NCBI GenBank assembly: GCA_025360015.1 | Contig: JANYCZ010000064.1 | Location: 124,001 to 188,000, forward strand | Source of the DNA: Verrucomicrobiota bacterium | Lineage (GTDB): Bacteria > Verrucomicrobiota > Verrucomicrobiia > Verrucomicrobiales > Verrucomicrobiaceae | Reading direction: 5' to 3' | Length of the DNA: 64,000 bases | In this document: positions 18,379 through 25,641 of the stretch, piece after piece | How the letters are laid out: each line of letters starts with the position of its first letter | Position numbering within the stretch: position 1 is the first letter of the stretch | The notes under the pieces: generated by a model | Seen by the model: only the letters and a program-made list of their open reading frames with translations | Databases searched by the model: none | Told to the model about the DNA's origin: nothing | Program-made: the position numbers and the translations under genes

Positions 18379-19182
18379 ATGGGCAATGGATTTTCTCTTG
18401 ATCAATGTCGTGCGGTCATTACCGGAGCCTCCTCCGGTCTGGGGGCGGAATTTGCACGGCAGCTAGCACCGCGTGCGAAGGTGCTGGTGCTGGTGGCGCG
18501 CAGGGCGGAGGCTCTGGAAACGGTCAAAAAAGAGCTGTCTGGGACGAGGACCCAAGTGCTTTGCTGTGTGTCGGATTTGGCAATGGAGGCGGGTCGGAGT
18601 GAGGTGAGCGCCTTTTTGACGGCGAACGGGGTGAAGCCGAATCTGCTCATCAACAATGCCGGGATGGGTGATTATGGCAGCTTTGCGAGTTCGACGGCGG
18701 AGAAGACGCGGGCGCAGATCGAGGTCAATATCACGGCGCTAACGATGCTGACTCATGAACTGCTGCCACAGATGGAGAGGCCGGGGGGCATTGTGAATGT
18801 GAGCTCGCTGGCGAGCACGCTGCCGATGCCGGAGCTGGCGGTGTATGCGGCGTCCAAGGCGTATGTGACGAGTTTTTCGGAGGCACTGGCGATTGAGCTG
18901 GCGCCCCAAGGCATCACGGTGAGCTGTGTCTGCCCGGGGCCGACGCCGACGAATTTTAGCCAGACGGCGAAGCGCGGCAGTGGAGGCGACACAAACCGCG
19001 ATGGCCAGGGGCTGCTGCGCATTCCGCCCTCCCAAGTGGTGCGGGAGGCGCTGATTGCGCTGCAACGGGGACGTGCCTGTGTGTTCCCAGGGATGGGTGT
19101 TGCCATTGCAGGCCGGGTGTTTCGGCTGATGCCGCGCGGGCTCATGCGCTGGGTGCTGAAGCGACGGGCAGGCAAGGAATGA
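18379..19182 (+). CDS. Short-chain dehydrogenase/reductase (SDR)
   Basis: This 267-aa classical SDR carries the cofactor motif TGASSGLG (residues 15-22), NNAG (92-95), the catalytic serine region NVSSLAS (around residue 142) and YAASK with Tyr156 and Lys160. CPGPTPTNF follows the active site. The C-terminal VFRLMPRGLMRWVLKRRAGK is basic and hydrophobic, as in membrane-associated acyl or steroid reductases of the DltE/YqjQ-like group. The substrate is unknown. Start 18379 fits the N-terminus of the fold best. An in-frame ATG at 18337 would add 14 residues and place the start just after the CTGCC repeat. No Shine-Dalgarno decides between them. Confidence 0.9.
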   Translation: MGNGFSLDQCRAVITGASSGLGAEFARQLAPRAKVLVLVARRAEALETVKKELSGTRTQVLCCVSDLAMEAGRSEVSAFLTANGVKPNLLINNAGMGDYGSFASSTAEKTRAQIEVNITALTMLTHELLPQMERPGGIVNVSSLASTLPMPELAVYAASKAYVTSFSEALAIELAPQGITVSCVCPGPTPTNFSQTAKRGSGGDTNRDGQGLLRIPPSQVVREALIALQRGRACVFPGMGVAIAGRVFRLMPRGLMRWVLKRRAGKE

Positions 19183-19221
19183 TCGTTGCATAAAGGGGGT
19201 GTCACGCTGTAAAATCACAGC

Positions 19222-19845
19222 GTGCGTTGCCCTGCCTGCCGAACTCCTGCGATTGAAACTGATGCTGCCTGCCGGCAGTGCGGGTTTTCGCTGGAGGTGG
19301 CGGACCGCACCTTTGGCATCCCGCCTGCCCTGCAGCGTCCCATTGCGGACACCGACGATGTGCTGGGCACGTTTGCGCAGAGGCGCGCGGTGCATACGAT
19401 CATGGAGGTGGAGCGGCGCTTTCCGCAGCTCAGCATCGCGGTGGTGCTGATGGAGGTGCCGCAGCAGGCACCGCTGCTGCCGTATGCGTTCTGGATCTTC
19501 AACCGTGGCAGTCTTTCGAGCGCGGTGGCCAAGGGTGGGGAGAACCGGCTGGTGATGCTGCTGATCGACACGAGCTCGGATCGCGCGATCACGATGGTGG
19601 GCTATGGCCTGGAGCCGTTTTTGCAGGAGATGCATCTGCAGTCCTGCCTGCAGGCAGCGGAACAGCCCATGCGGCGCGGGCGGTTTGCGCAGGCGATTGA
19701 GTCTTTTGCACGGGAGCTGGACCGGCAGCTGGTGGAGCTGTGCCGTCTGGTGCCGAAGCAGTTTGGTCTGGTGCCGGAGGCGCAGTGGCTGAATGCCTGC
19801 GCGGCTGGAGAAGATGCTTTGGGGATGGCGGAAAATCGGTATTGA
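19222..19845 (+). CDS. Zinc-ribbon plus TPM-domain protein
   Basis: The start codon is GTG. The 207-aa protein begins with a zinc ribbon: Cys3, Cys6, Cys17 and Cys20 in CPAC ... CRQC. The rest is a TPM-like domain (PF04536 style): AQRRAVHTIMEVERRFPQLS, a hydrophobic strand NRLVMLLIDT, then ITMVGYGLEPFL, the VGYGLE-type signature of TPM domains, and a helix FAQAIESFARELDRQL. TPM proteins include phosphatase-like proteins and photosystem-repair factors; bacterial members are often membrane-linked, but this one has no signal peptide or membrane span. It ends 7 nt before the next gene, which has a good ribosome binding site, so the two are co-transcribed. Confidence 0.75.
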   Translation: MRCPACRTPAIETDAACRQCGFSLEVADRTFGIPPALQRPIADTDDVLGTFAQRRAVHTIMEVERRFPQLSIAVVLMEVPQQAPLLPYAFWIFNRGSLSSAVAKGGENRLVMLLIDTSSDRAITMVGYGLEPFLQEMHLQSCLQAAEQPMRRGRFAQAIESFARELDRQLVELCRLVPKQFGLVPEAQWLNACAAGEDALGMAENRY

Positions 19846-19852
19846 TAGGGGC

Positions 19853-20737
19853 ATGCTGACACGCCGCCATTTTTTACACCTGGGCCTCATGAGTGGAGGT
19901 GCCTCTCTGCTGCAAGCCGGAGAGTATCTGCCGCAAAGCGTGACCTTCAAAGGGGTCGATAAATTTCAGCGGGTCGTGGCGCTGGCTCAGGCGCAGAACT
20001 GGGCGGCGTTGCCGATGGGTGCGCGCGTGGCGCAGTTCGGGCAGGCGCTGCGTGGCACCAAGTATGTCGGGTGGACGCTGGAGATTGATGACTTTATTGA
20101 GTCGCCTTCGGCGAATTTTATGGGGCTGGACTGCTGGACTTTTTTTGAGATTTCGCTCGGGCTGGCGCGGATGATTGGGAAGAAGCAGAGTGCTTATACG
20201 CCCAGTGATCTGCTGCGGCAGATCGAGGAGACGCGGTATCGCGGCGGGGTGTGCCATGGGCACTACCTGGACCGCATTCATTATCTGGATGAATGGTTCA
20301 CGGACAACGCGGCGCGGGGGAACATCCGCAATGTGACGCGGGATGTGGGGCCGGTGGTGCGGCTGACGGGTCGGGGCAACGATGAGATGTCATTGAATCC
20401 GAAACTGTATCGCTATCTGCGGGCGAATCCGGCGCTGGTGCCGGCGATGAGGCAGATTGAAGCACGGCTGGAGCAGGTGCCGTTTCATTTCATTCCCAAG
20501 GAGCAGGTGGCGGGATGCGAGGGGAAGATTCAGAGCGGTGACGTGATTGGTATTGTCACGAACCGCCCGCATGTGTACTGCTCGCATGTGGGGCTGGCGC
20601 TACGGAGCGGTGACGGGGCCTGCCATTTCATGCATGCGTCGGCGACGTACAAGAAGGTCGTGGTGGACAAGACGATTCATGAGTATTTGGGCTCGGTGAA
20701 GAGCCATGCGGGGATTGTGGTGGGGAGACCGCGCTGA
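19853..20737 (+). CDS. DUF1460 family exported amidase-like protein
   Basis: The start at ATG 19853 is supported by AGGGG 1 nt away in GATAGGGGC and by a twin-arginine-like leader (MLTRRHFLHLGLMSGGASLL). The 294-aa protein matches DUF1460 (N-acetylmuramoyl-L-alanine amidase-like, NlpC/P60-related fold). Key blocks are NFMGLDCWTFFEISLGLARM with the likely nucleophile Cys, RYRGGVCHGHYLDRIHYLDEWF, a GDVIGIVTNRPHVYCSHVGL segment with the likely His, and FMHASATYKKVVVD. The family is thought to act on peptidoglycan in the periplasm. Pairing with the TPM protein is close, but the functional link is unknown. Confidence 0.82.
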   Translation: MLTRRHFLHLGLMSGGASLLQAGEYLPQSVTFKGVDKFQRVVALAQAQNWAALPMGARVAQFGQALRGTKYVGWTLEIDDFIESPSANFMGLDCWTFFEISLGLARMIGKKQSAYTPSDLLRQIEETRYRGGVCHGHYLDRIHYLDEWFTDNAARGNIRNVTRDVGPVVRLTGRGNDEMSLNPKLYRYLRANPALVPAMRQIEARLEQVPFHFIPKEQVAGCEGKIQSGDVIGIVTNRPHVYCSHVGLALRSGDGACHFMHASATYKKVVVDKTIHEYLGSVKSHAGIVVGRPR

Positions 20738-20872
20738 TAGAATTATGGGGATATTTTGTCAGGTGTTGCACCCTTCCCCCCCATCTCCAACACTAACTCG
20801 ATCTCCCGGCCCTGATCATGCACGGTTGTTGACCGAGGGGGGTTGAACTGCCGGATGTGCAGCTGCAGCCAC

Positions 20873-22009
20873 TCATCCCAGAGGACGGAGGCGCAACTGG
20901 CGCAGTGAGTAGAAGGGCGAATCAGATTCGGTGATGCGCCTGGCACCGTGTTTGCGATTTGGTCCAAAGTGATCGCGTTGTGTCTCGAAGATGTTGTCCA
21001 CAAAGGTTTTGCTGCCCAGCACAACTCCATCACTGAAGTAGCGCACACGCAGTCGCACGAGCTCTGCTGGGCTGAGTTTGCCTTTTGCAGCTAGAACGGC
21101 GCGGGCGGATTCTGTGGTGAGACCGCGTTTCACGACCTTTTCATTCTGCGCGTCTTTCACTTCGCGGCCTTCGGCATGCAGCAGGCAGCGATACGCGGCC
21201 GCAGCGCCGGCACTCTGCCAGCCGTCCACCGGTTTGCTCACTGCCTTGCACAGGCCGCGCTGAGCTCGGCGGCTGCCGCCCAGGGCCTCGGAATATCCGC
21301 ACCAACGGTAGTTCTTCGGGTCTTTGACCAGACCGGCACGCACGGGATTGAGATCAATGTAAGCGGCCATCGTGCGCAGCGGCTCGCCCTTGCCTTCCAC
21401 GAGGACGCTTTTGAAGCGGTCCATCCACAGAGTGCCGCGGCGTCCGCGACGCTTGTTGAACCAGCGGCTGAAACGCTCCTTCACTTCTTTGACAAAGAGC
21501 GAGAGATTGCAGAAACGTTTTTTGAGCGTCTCCACTTTCTGCTGCGCCAGCACGATCATGCCGCGTGCGCGCAGATCCGCCAGTTCATCGCGCAGCAGGC
21601 CGAGGTAGGCGCGGCTGTAGAGCGTGCGCAGGTGATCAAATAGATTTGCTTCACCGTGGGGACCCGCGAAGCGCTGCAGCCACGTCTCGCGGTGTGGCAC
21701 CTGGGCCAGGAGGTGGAAATGATTGCCCATGATGCAGTAGGTGACCACCTTGATGCCGGAGAACTCCGCCATTCGCCAGATCACGCGGCGCAGAGCCTCC
21801 TTCTCCACCTCATCAAAGAACACCTCGCCACCGCAAGTGCGTGACATGACATGGTAGCAGTAGGACTCCAGAGGACCTTTTCCCAAGATACGGAACCTGC
21901 CGCCAGACCAGGAACGCGCGCCAGGATAGAGCCCCGTTTTTGCATTTACGCCGACAAGCTGTTCTTCGAGCGGGAGGGGCTGGGGATTAGAGGCTTGGGC
22001 AATTTTCAT
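20873..22009 (-). CDS. REP-associated tyrosine transposase (RAYT, IS200-like Y1)
   Basis: ATG 22009 (MKIAQASNPQP) is taken as the start; the open frame continues 13 codons upstream to a TTG. The 378-aa protein carries YHVMSRTCGGEVFFD, the HUH motif in GNHFHLLAQV (His97, His99) and AAYIDLNPVRAGLV with the presumed catalytic Tyr, all hallmarks of the TnpA_REP/Y1 transposase family. A C-terminal extension (KTFVDNIFETQRDHFG, GARRI) is typical of the Verrucomicrobia/Planctomycetes branch. RAYTs cut and join single-stranded DNA at REP-like palindromes and are usually single-copy domesticated genes. One copy of a 20-bp repeat that includes the palindrome ATGCCTGGCAT lies 38 bp upstream. Confidence 0.9.
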   Translation of the reverse strand: MKIAQASNPQPLPLEEQLVGVNAKTGLYPGARSWSGGRFRILGKGPLESYCYHVMSRTCGGEVFFDEVEKEALRRVIWRMAEFSGIKVVTYCIMGNHFHLLAQVPHRETWLQRFAGPHGEANLFDHLRTLYSRAYLGLLRDELADLRARGMIVLAQQKVETLKKRFCNLSLFVKEVKERFSRWFNKRRGRRGTLWMDRFKSVLVEGKGEPLRTMAAYIDLNPVRAGLVKDPKNYRWCGYSEALGGSRRAQRGLCKAVSKPVDGWQSAGAAAAYRCLLHAEGREVKDAQNEKVVKRGLTTESARAVLAAKGKLSPAELVRLRVRYFSDGVVLGSKTFVDNIFETQRDHFGPNRKHGARRITESDSPFYSLRQLRLRPLG

Positions 22010-22046
22010 GATGGTAGAAAGTAGAAAAAAATGTGACTTGATCAAC

Positions 22047-22066
22047 AACTAAATGCCTGGCATCTT
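22047..22066 (+). repeat. 20-bp direct repeat, left copy
   Basis: AACTAAATGCCTGGCATCTT is repeated exactly at 22874-22893, 827 bp away. It contains the 11-bp palindrome ATGCCTGGCAT. The two copies bracket the AT-rich small-ORF segment. This copy lies between the RAYT start and the 61-codon ORF. Confidence 0.9.
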
Positions 22067-22077
22067 TTCTGCATCGA

Positions 22078-22263
22078 ATGAATCCGACTAATCCTTTGCT
22101 TCCTCTGGATCCTGTAACGGCTATATTCTTTCCCGGCAATTGGCCGAATGATGATGTGACCGCATCAAACAAGCGTATAGGACCTTATCCAGATGCTACT
22201 GCGGCAAATGTTGGGCAAGGTGATACAAAAACAATGAGAGACAATGCCGAAATATTGCCATGA
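22078..22263 (+). CDS. Small ORF of unknown function, possible toxin-tip remnant
   Basis: This 61-codon ORF (MNPTNPLLPLDPVTAIFFPG ...) overlaps the next start by ATGA (22260-22263), which suggests real translation. In the same frame the upstream 20-bp repeat reads TKCLAS, exactly as it does before the HINT fragment at the right copy. It might therefore be the tip of an orphan cassette rather than an independent gene. No family is recognised. Base composition is AT-rich compared with flanking chromosomal genes, suggesting transfer. Confidence 0.35.
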   Translation: MNPTNPLLPLDPVTAIFFPGNWPNDDVTASNKRIGPYPDATAANVGQGDTKTMRDNAEILP

Positions 22264-22748
22264 AGCTTAAAATAACCTGCCTATTATTGGGAATCCTGTG
22301 TCTCATTTTAATTCTATACCGATTGAGACATAATACGGTGAATCTCGATCCACCCAGAATGCCAACCAATGAAACCGAAACAAAAAATCATAGACTCGAC
22401 GTGCCATCGTCAAGTATTCAGCGCCCACGAAATGACTCTCAGTCGCAGCAAGGAAGTCATAAGCCAATAACTGTTGATTCTACTTTTAAGGAAATCATGC
22501 GCAATGGCTATGGTGATGGTGCAGATAAAGCCCATAACGCCATGAAGGATTTTCTCAAATCTTGGAATCCTATAGGGCATTCGACAGCGGAACTGAAATC
22601 GATTTTTGGCAATGGATACGTGCTAAGAGACGACACAATCACCTATTACTTCGACACTGGCAATGACACCACCTTCATCAGATTCGTAATGGAGAATGAT
22701 AGGGTATCTGCCGTAAAGCGACTCGGAGATCACCTGCCTCTCAAATGA
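22260..22748 (+). CDS. Membrane-anchored hypothetical protein, island gene
   Basis: This 162-aa protein has an N-terminal hydrophobic segment (LKITCLLLGILCLILILYRL) that would act as a signal anchor. A low-complexity polar linker (residues about 25-75) and a compact C-terminal domain ending in TITYYFDTGNDTTFIRFVMENDRVSAV follow. The GNGYVLRDDTITYYF ... FVMENDRV pattern resembles small lipoprotein or SmpA/BamE-like beta domains, but this is only a resemblance. ATGA overlaps link it to the ORF before and the 38-codon ORF after. A role as an immunity or accessory gene of the island is possible. Confidence 0.6.
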   Translation: MKLKITCLLLGILCLILILYRLRHNTVNLDPPRMPTNETETKNHRLDVPSSSIQRPRNDSQSQQGSHKPITVDSTFKEIMRNGYGDGADKAHNAMKDFLKSWNPIGHSTAELKSIFGNGYVLRDDTITYYFDTGNDTTFIRFVMENDRVSAVKRLGDHLPLK

Positions 22749-22861
22749 AAAGGCCAATATTTTTCAGGTTATGCGTTGTAGTCAGTGTTTTGGCTTTCTA
22801 CATGTGCTGGATGCAATGGTTTCACCAGACCAAATCTGCGTCGGTTCTTCGCGACTTCTAA
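22745..22861 (+). CDS. 38-aa hydrophobic small protein candidate
   Basis: ATG at 22745 overlaps the preceding stop as ATGA. The 38 codons (MKRPIFFRLCVVVSVLAFYM ...) encode a basic N-terminus, one strong membrane helix and a short polar tail ending SVLRDF. The chain of ATGA overlaps is the main evidence that it is translated. It ends 13 nt before the right copy of the 20-bp direct repeat. No family is recognised. Confidence 0.45.
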   Translation: MKRPIFFRLCVVVSVLAFYMCWMQWFHQTKSASVLRDF

Positions 22862-22873
22862 TGGGTGAAGGCG

Positions 22874-22893
22874 AACTAAATGCCTGGCATCTT
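22874..22893 (+). repeat. 20-bp direct repeat, right copy
   Basis: This is an exact copy of the sequence at 22047-22066. Here it reads directly into the coding frame of the pretoxin HINT fragment (TKCLAS-YPFTTYNFTVEDF). It marks a junction between AT-rich DNA on its left and the toxin-tip gene on its right. Confidence 0.9.
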
Positions 22894-22919
22894 ATCCCTT
22901 CACCACCTACAACTTCACG

Positions 22920-23627
22920 GTGGAGGACTTCCACACCTACTTCGTGGGGCAGGCTGGAATCTGGGTGCATAATGCATGCCCGGTTAATCTGAAGCCGCAT
23001 CTCTCCATGCGCGAGAACATCCGCTCAGCCATCTTCCAGCGCGTGAGGCCGACGCAGATCGAGGATCTGGGCAGGGAGCGTTTTTACAAGCTGGCGGACG
23101 CCAAAGGGGCCTTTGACAATGCTCGCATCAAGGTGCCGAAGGTCACCTGGCTGACAGAGTTGTGGGATACCAACCAGGGCATGTTCCGAGACTTTGCGAC
23201 TATTAAAATTGGCACCAAGAACGGTCTTCCGAATGGTCCACCCGATCTGCCTTCATATACTGAGATGCGGTCATTTACCACAGGAATTAGCCGATGGTCC
23301 CCTGGAGATGGTGTGGACATCCATCACTGCGTTGATAGATGGATTCAGGAAGAATATCTTGGTCTTACGGGAAACTTTGATGACGTGCCAGGTTTTGTAA
23401 TAGACACCGCTGAACACACCTTCGGTAGTGGCAGGGGACTCCCGGGAACCTTGACCGGTGACCTTATCGCTGCAATTAAAGGCAACCCAAATATTCGTCC
23501 TGGTGACCATGTAGCAGTAGCAACGGCGATGAAGAAAGTGTACAAAGATCGTGGTCTTAATGATTTGTGGCTCGTTACACGCCAAACGCTACTTTCAAAA
23601 GGCATTACGAATTTACCTACCCCCTAA
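22920..23627 (+). CDS. Orphan polymorphic-toxin tip with HINT remnant, nuclease-like
   Basis: The frame is open from 22869, just after a TGA at 22866-22868, and the first start is GTG 22920. The text YNFTVEDFHTYFVGQAGIWVHN is the very end of a pretoxin HINT (PT-HINT) domain, which normally follows a long Rhs or other polymorphic toxin body and releases the tip by autoproteolysis. Here the body and most of HINT are absent. The remaining about 210 aa are a toxin domain with VDIHHCVDRWIQEEYLGL, a following DDVPGFVIDTAEHTFGSG, and a late helical GDHVAVATAMKKVYK. The His-His plus distant His pattern resembles treble-clef HNH/Endonuclease VII toxins, but this is inferred. It abuts its probable immunity gene (TAA-ATG). 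Expression of the orphan tip is uncertain. Confidence 0.7.
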   Translation: MEDFHTYFVGQAGIWVHNACPVNLKPHLSMRENIRSAIFQRVRPTQIEDLGRERFYKLADAKGAFDNARIKVPKVTWLTELWDTNQGMFRDFATIKIGTKNGLPNGPPDLPSYTEMRSFTTGISRWSPGDGVDIHHCVDRWIQEEYLGLTGNFDDVPGFVIDTAEHTFGSGRGLPGTLTGDLIAAIKGNPNIRPGDHVAVATAMKKVYKDRGLNDLWLVTRQTLLSKGITNLPTP

Positions 23628-24551
23628 ATGAAATATCAGTTGTCCATATCGGTCGAGCTTGGAAACAATCCAAAGGAGACAGAGGTAGTGCGTATTTCCA
23701 ATGAAAAGTTATTCTCTGATCTGCGTCTGCGCTACCCAGACAAGTCTATCAATCCCAAGTGGTTCACTATTCACATTTCGTACGAAGAGGCTAAGGCGAT
23801 AAGCCTGTTTGAAACTTTTCGCCATGAGATCAACAAAACGCCAATTGCGGGTTTCCGCAATTTTACCCCAGGTTTACTTGAAAAACATTATAACGTACAA
23901 GTTGAACGTTTGCCTGAAGAGGCCGATGTGGCAAATGCTCCATGGTTCTACCTGATCTGTCCAAAGCAGTCTTTGGCGAAATTCAAAGCAGTGGAACCCG
24001 ATGACAGCTACGTGGTGACTAAGGTCACCAGCAAAAAGAAAATTGCTTTTGGCTGCACCGACCATGTGGGGTGGATGATGCTGTTTTCAGAGGGGTTGAA
24101 GGACAAGTTTTTAAATAGTGATCTTCGTGGCATTGGCTTCAAATCGGTGAAGTTACCAAATGGCTCGCCATCCGGCCTCTGGCAGATCAGCACTCCTGCT
24201 CGAATGCCACCACTGACCATGCCATTGTCCGACGGCCAAGGAAACATTTTTTCAGGTGATTCAACCAAAGCATGCATTCTGGATGAGGGTTCGTATTTCC
24301 CTCAGATTCTCCGTTACCGTGCAAGTGATCTGGTACGAGTGCCCGATGTCGATGTGATCTATTCAGCAGAGCGTCTAGGTGGGTGGCATAACGCGCATCG
24401 CATGCACATCGTCTCTCAGAGGTTCCGCGAGGTGGCAGAGAAGTTCGCGCCTGGCCAGTTCAGCTATGGCCTCGTTGCCGTGGGCGAAGGCGAAGAATTG
24501 CAAACGCGCTACACGATTCCCGAGCTAGCACCGCCGAGTGATGCTCCGTGA
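23628..24551 (+). CDS. Probable immunity protein for the orphan toxin tip
   Basis: The ATG directly follows the toxin stop codon (TAAATG). The 307-aa protein is cytosolic (no signal or membrane span). It has the two-part look of large toxin-immunity proteins of the Imm11/DUF1629 or double-CxxCG (SitI) groups: an N-terminal WFTIHISYEEAKAISLF part, then KKIAFGCTDHVGWMMLFSEG, LKDKFLNSDLRGIGFKSVKL, and a C-terminal DVDVIYSAERLGGWHNAHRMH. The family call is tentative. Position is the strongest evidence, since toxin tips are followed at once by their immunity gene. Lower GC than the chromosome fits horizontal transfer with the toxin. Confidence 0.6.
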   Translation: MKYQLSISVELGNNPKETEVVRISNEKLFSDLRLRYPDKSINPKWFTIHISYEEAKAISLFETFRHEINKTPIAGFRNFTPGLLEKHYNVQVERLPEEADVANAPWFYLICPKQSLAKFKAVEPDDSYVVTKVTSKKKIAFGCTDHVGWMMLFSEGLKDKFLNSDLRGIGFKSVKLPNGSPSGLWQISTPARMPPLTMPLSDGQGNIFSGDSTKACILDEGSYFPQILRYRASDLVRVPDVDVIYSAERLGGWHNAHRMHIVSQRFREVAEKFAPGQFSYGLVAVGEGEELQTRYTIPELAPPSDAP

Positions 24552-24631
24552 TTTGAACTGAGGACTGAGGAGACAGGGCTGGCTATGGGAACGCGCGGAA
24601 GTGCCGCAGAATCAATTCCGCGCGCCGGTGG

Positions 24632-24805
24632 TTACTTGTCGAAGAACGAAGATTCTTCGCGGTCGCCGACTTTGAGGTAGCGGTAGAAGACTTCCCATTG
24701 GAGGGTGCAGAGGCACTGGCGGTAGATTTCGTCTGAGGCATCGCCGGCGGACGCGCTCGAAACCTCGAAGGCTACGCCATCGGATTCACCAGGGTCCCAA
24801 TGCCG
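24632..24805 (-). pseudogene. Start-less coding remnant behind the FAH gene
   Basis: A 58-codon open stretch on the minus strand ends at TAA (24632-24634) and reads ... SDEIYRQCLCTLQWEVFYRY, then LKVGDREESSFFDK. Its third codon positions are almost all G or C, as in real genes here, yet no ATG, GTG or TTG opens it and it begins inside the end of the FAH gene in another frame. It is probably the 3' end of a gene cut by deletion, or a frameshifted extension. I do not recognise the peptide. Confidence 0.4.
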
Positions 24806-25599
24806 TCAATGGTGATGCTGATGATGTCGCCGCTTTGCAGGGTGAATTCATCGCCGGGGACGATGCCGGTGCCGGTCATGAGGAAGGTGCCGGTGGGAAA
24901 GGTGTTGTCGCGAAAGAGGAAGCCTGCGAGTTCGGTGGGCGTGCGCTTGAGCTGGGACACGGTGGTTTCTCCTTCAAAGGCGGGGGCTCCGGCGCGGTCG
25001 ATCTGCAAATGAATGCGTGTCGTAGGCGCGGGCGCTTCGTTTTGAATGAGGATGGCTGGGCCGAGTGCGGCGCAGAGCTTGAAGCATTTGGCCTGCGGCA
25101 GGTAGAGGGGGTTTTCGCCTTCGATGTCGCGGCAGGAAAGGTCATTGCCCACGGTGTAGCCGATGATCTCGCCACGGCTGTTGATGCAGAGGGTGAGCTC
25201 GGGCTCGGGCACCATCCATTTCGAATCGCTGCGCAGATGCATGGCCTGACCGGGATGCGCCACGCGCTGCGGGGTGGCCTTGAAGAAAATCTCGGGCCGC
25301 TCCGCGGCGTAGACGCGGTCATAAAAGCTGCCGCCACCGGCGTCCTTGCTCTCCTCCATGCGCGCGGTGCGGCTGCGGAAGTAGGTGACGCCTGCGGCCC
25401 ACACTTCCTGAGAAACGATGGGAGCCAGGATGGTTTCCGGTGCGGGCGCTTCTACCGCAGGTGACGTCGCGGCGATCTGGGAGAGGTAGGCAGAGAGCCC
25501 CACGAGCTCAAGCAGCGCATCCCAGTTGGTTTCAGGCACGGCATGCCAGGAGGTCGCGGTTTGAATGAAGCAGCCGGTGGAAGTGCGGTATAAAAGCAT
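24772..25599 (-). CDS. Fumarylacetoacetate hydrolase (FAH) family protein
   Basis: This 275-aa protein has the FAH fold signature. [18 protein letters not shown] lies in the N-terminal half, and [37 protein letters not shown] is the metal-site region with acidic ligands. [43 protein letters not shown] and a final [12 protein letters not shown] follow. Members include 2-keto-3-deoxy-acid dehydratases, 5-oxopent-3-ene-tricarboxylate decarboxylase and acylpyruvases. The [17 protein letters not shown] segment recalls the sugar-acid (2-keto-3-deoxy-fuconate/arabonate dehydratase-like) branch common in this phylum. The substrate is not certain. It lies 42 nt downstream of the MerR-B12 regulator on the same strand and might be co-transcribed with it. 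Confidence 0.85.
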   Translation of the reverse strand: MLLYRTSTGCFIQTATSWHAVPETNWDALLELVGLSAYLSQIAATSPAVEAPAPETILAPIVSQEVWAAGVTYFRSRTARMEESKDAGGGSFYDRVYAAERPEIFFKATPQRVAHPGQAMHLRSDSKWMVPEPELTLCINSRGEIIGYTVGNDLSCRDIEGENPLYLPQAKCFKLCAALGPAILIQNEAPAPTTRIHLQIDRAGAPAFEGETTVSQLKRTPTELAGFLFRDNTFPTGTFLMTGTGIVPGDEFTLQSGDIISITIDGIGTLVNPMA

Positions 25600-25641
25600 G
25601 AGGTGCGCAGACTAGAGGGAGTCGCGCCGGGTGCAACCTGC

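Noticed and set aside
22866..22919. Upstream extension of the HINT-toxin frame to a full-length toxin
   Set aside because: A TGA at 22866-22868 closes the frame, and no HINT or Rhs sequence was seen further left in any frame.
22771..22992. 73-codon frame overlapping the 38-aa peptide and the HINT fragment
   Set aside because: Its second half is the out-of-frame reading of the HINT end, and it has neither the ATGA coupling nor a plausible sequence.
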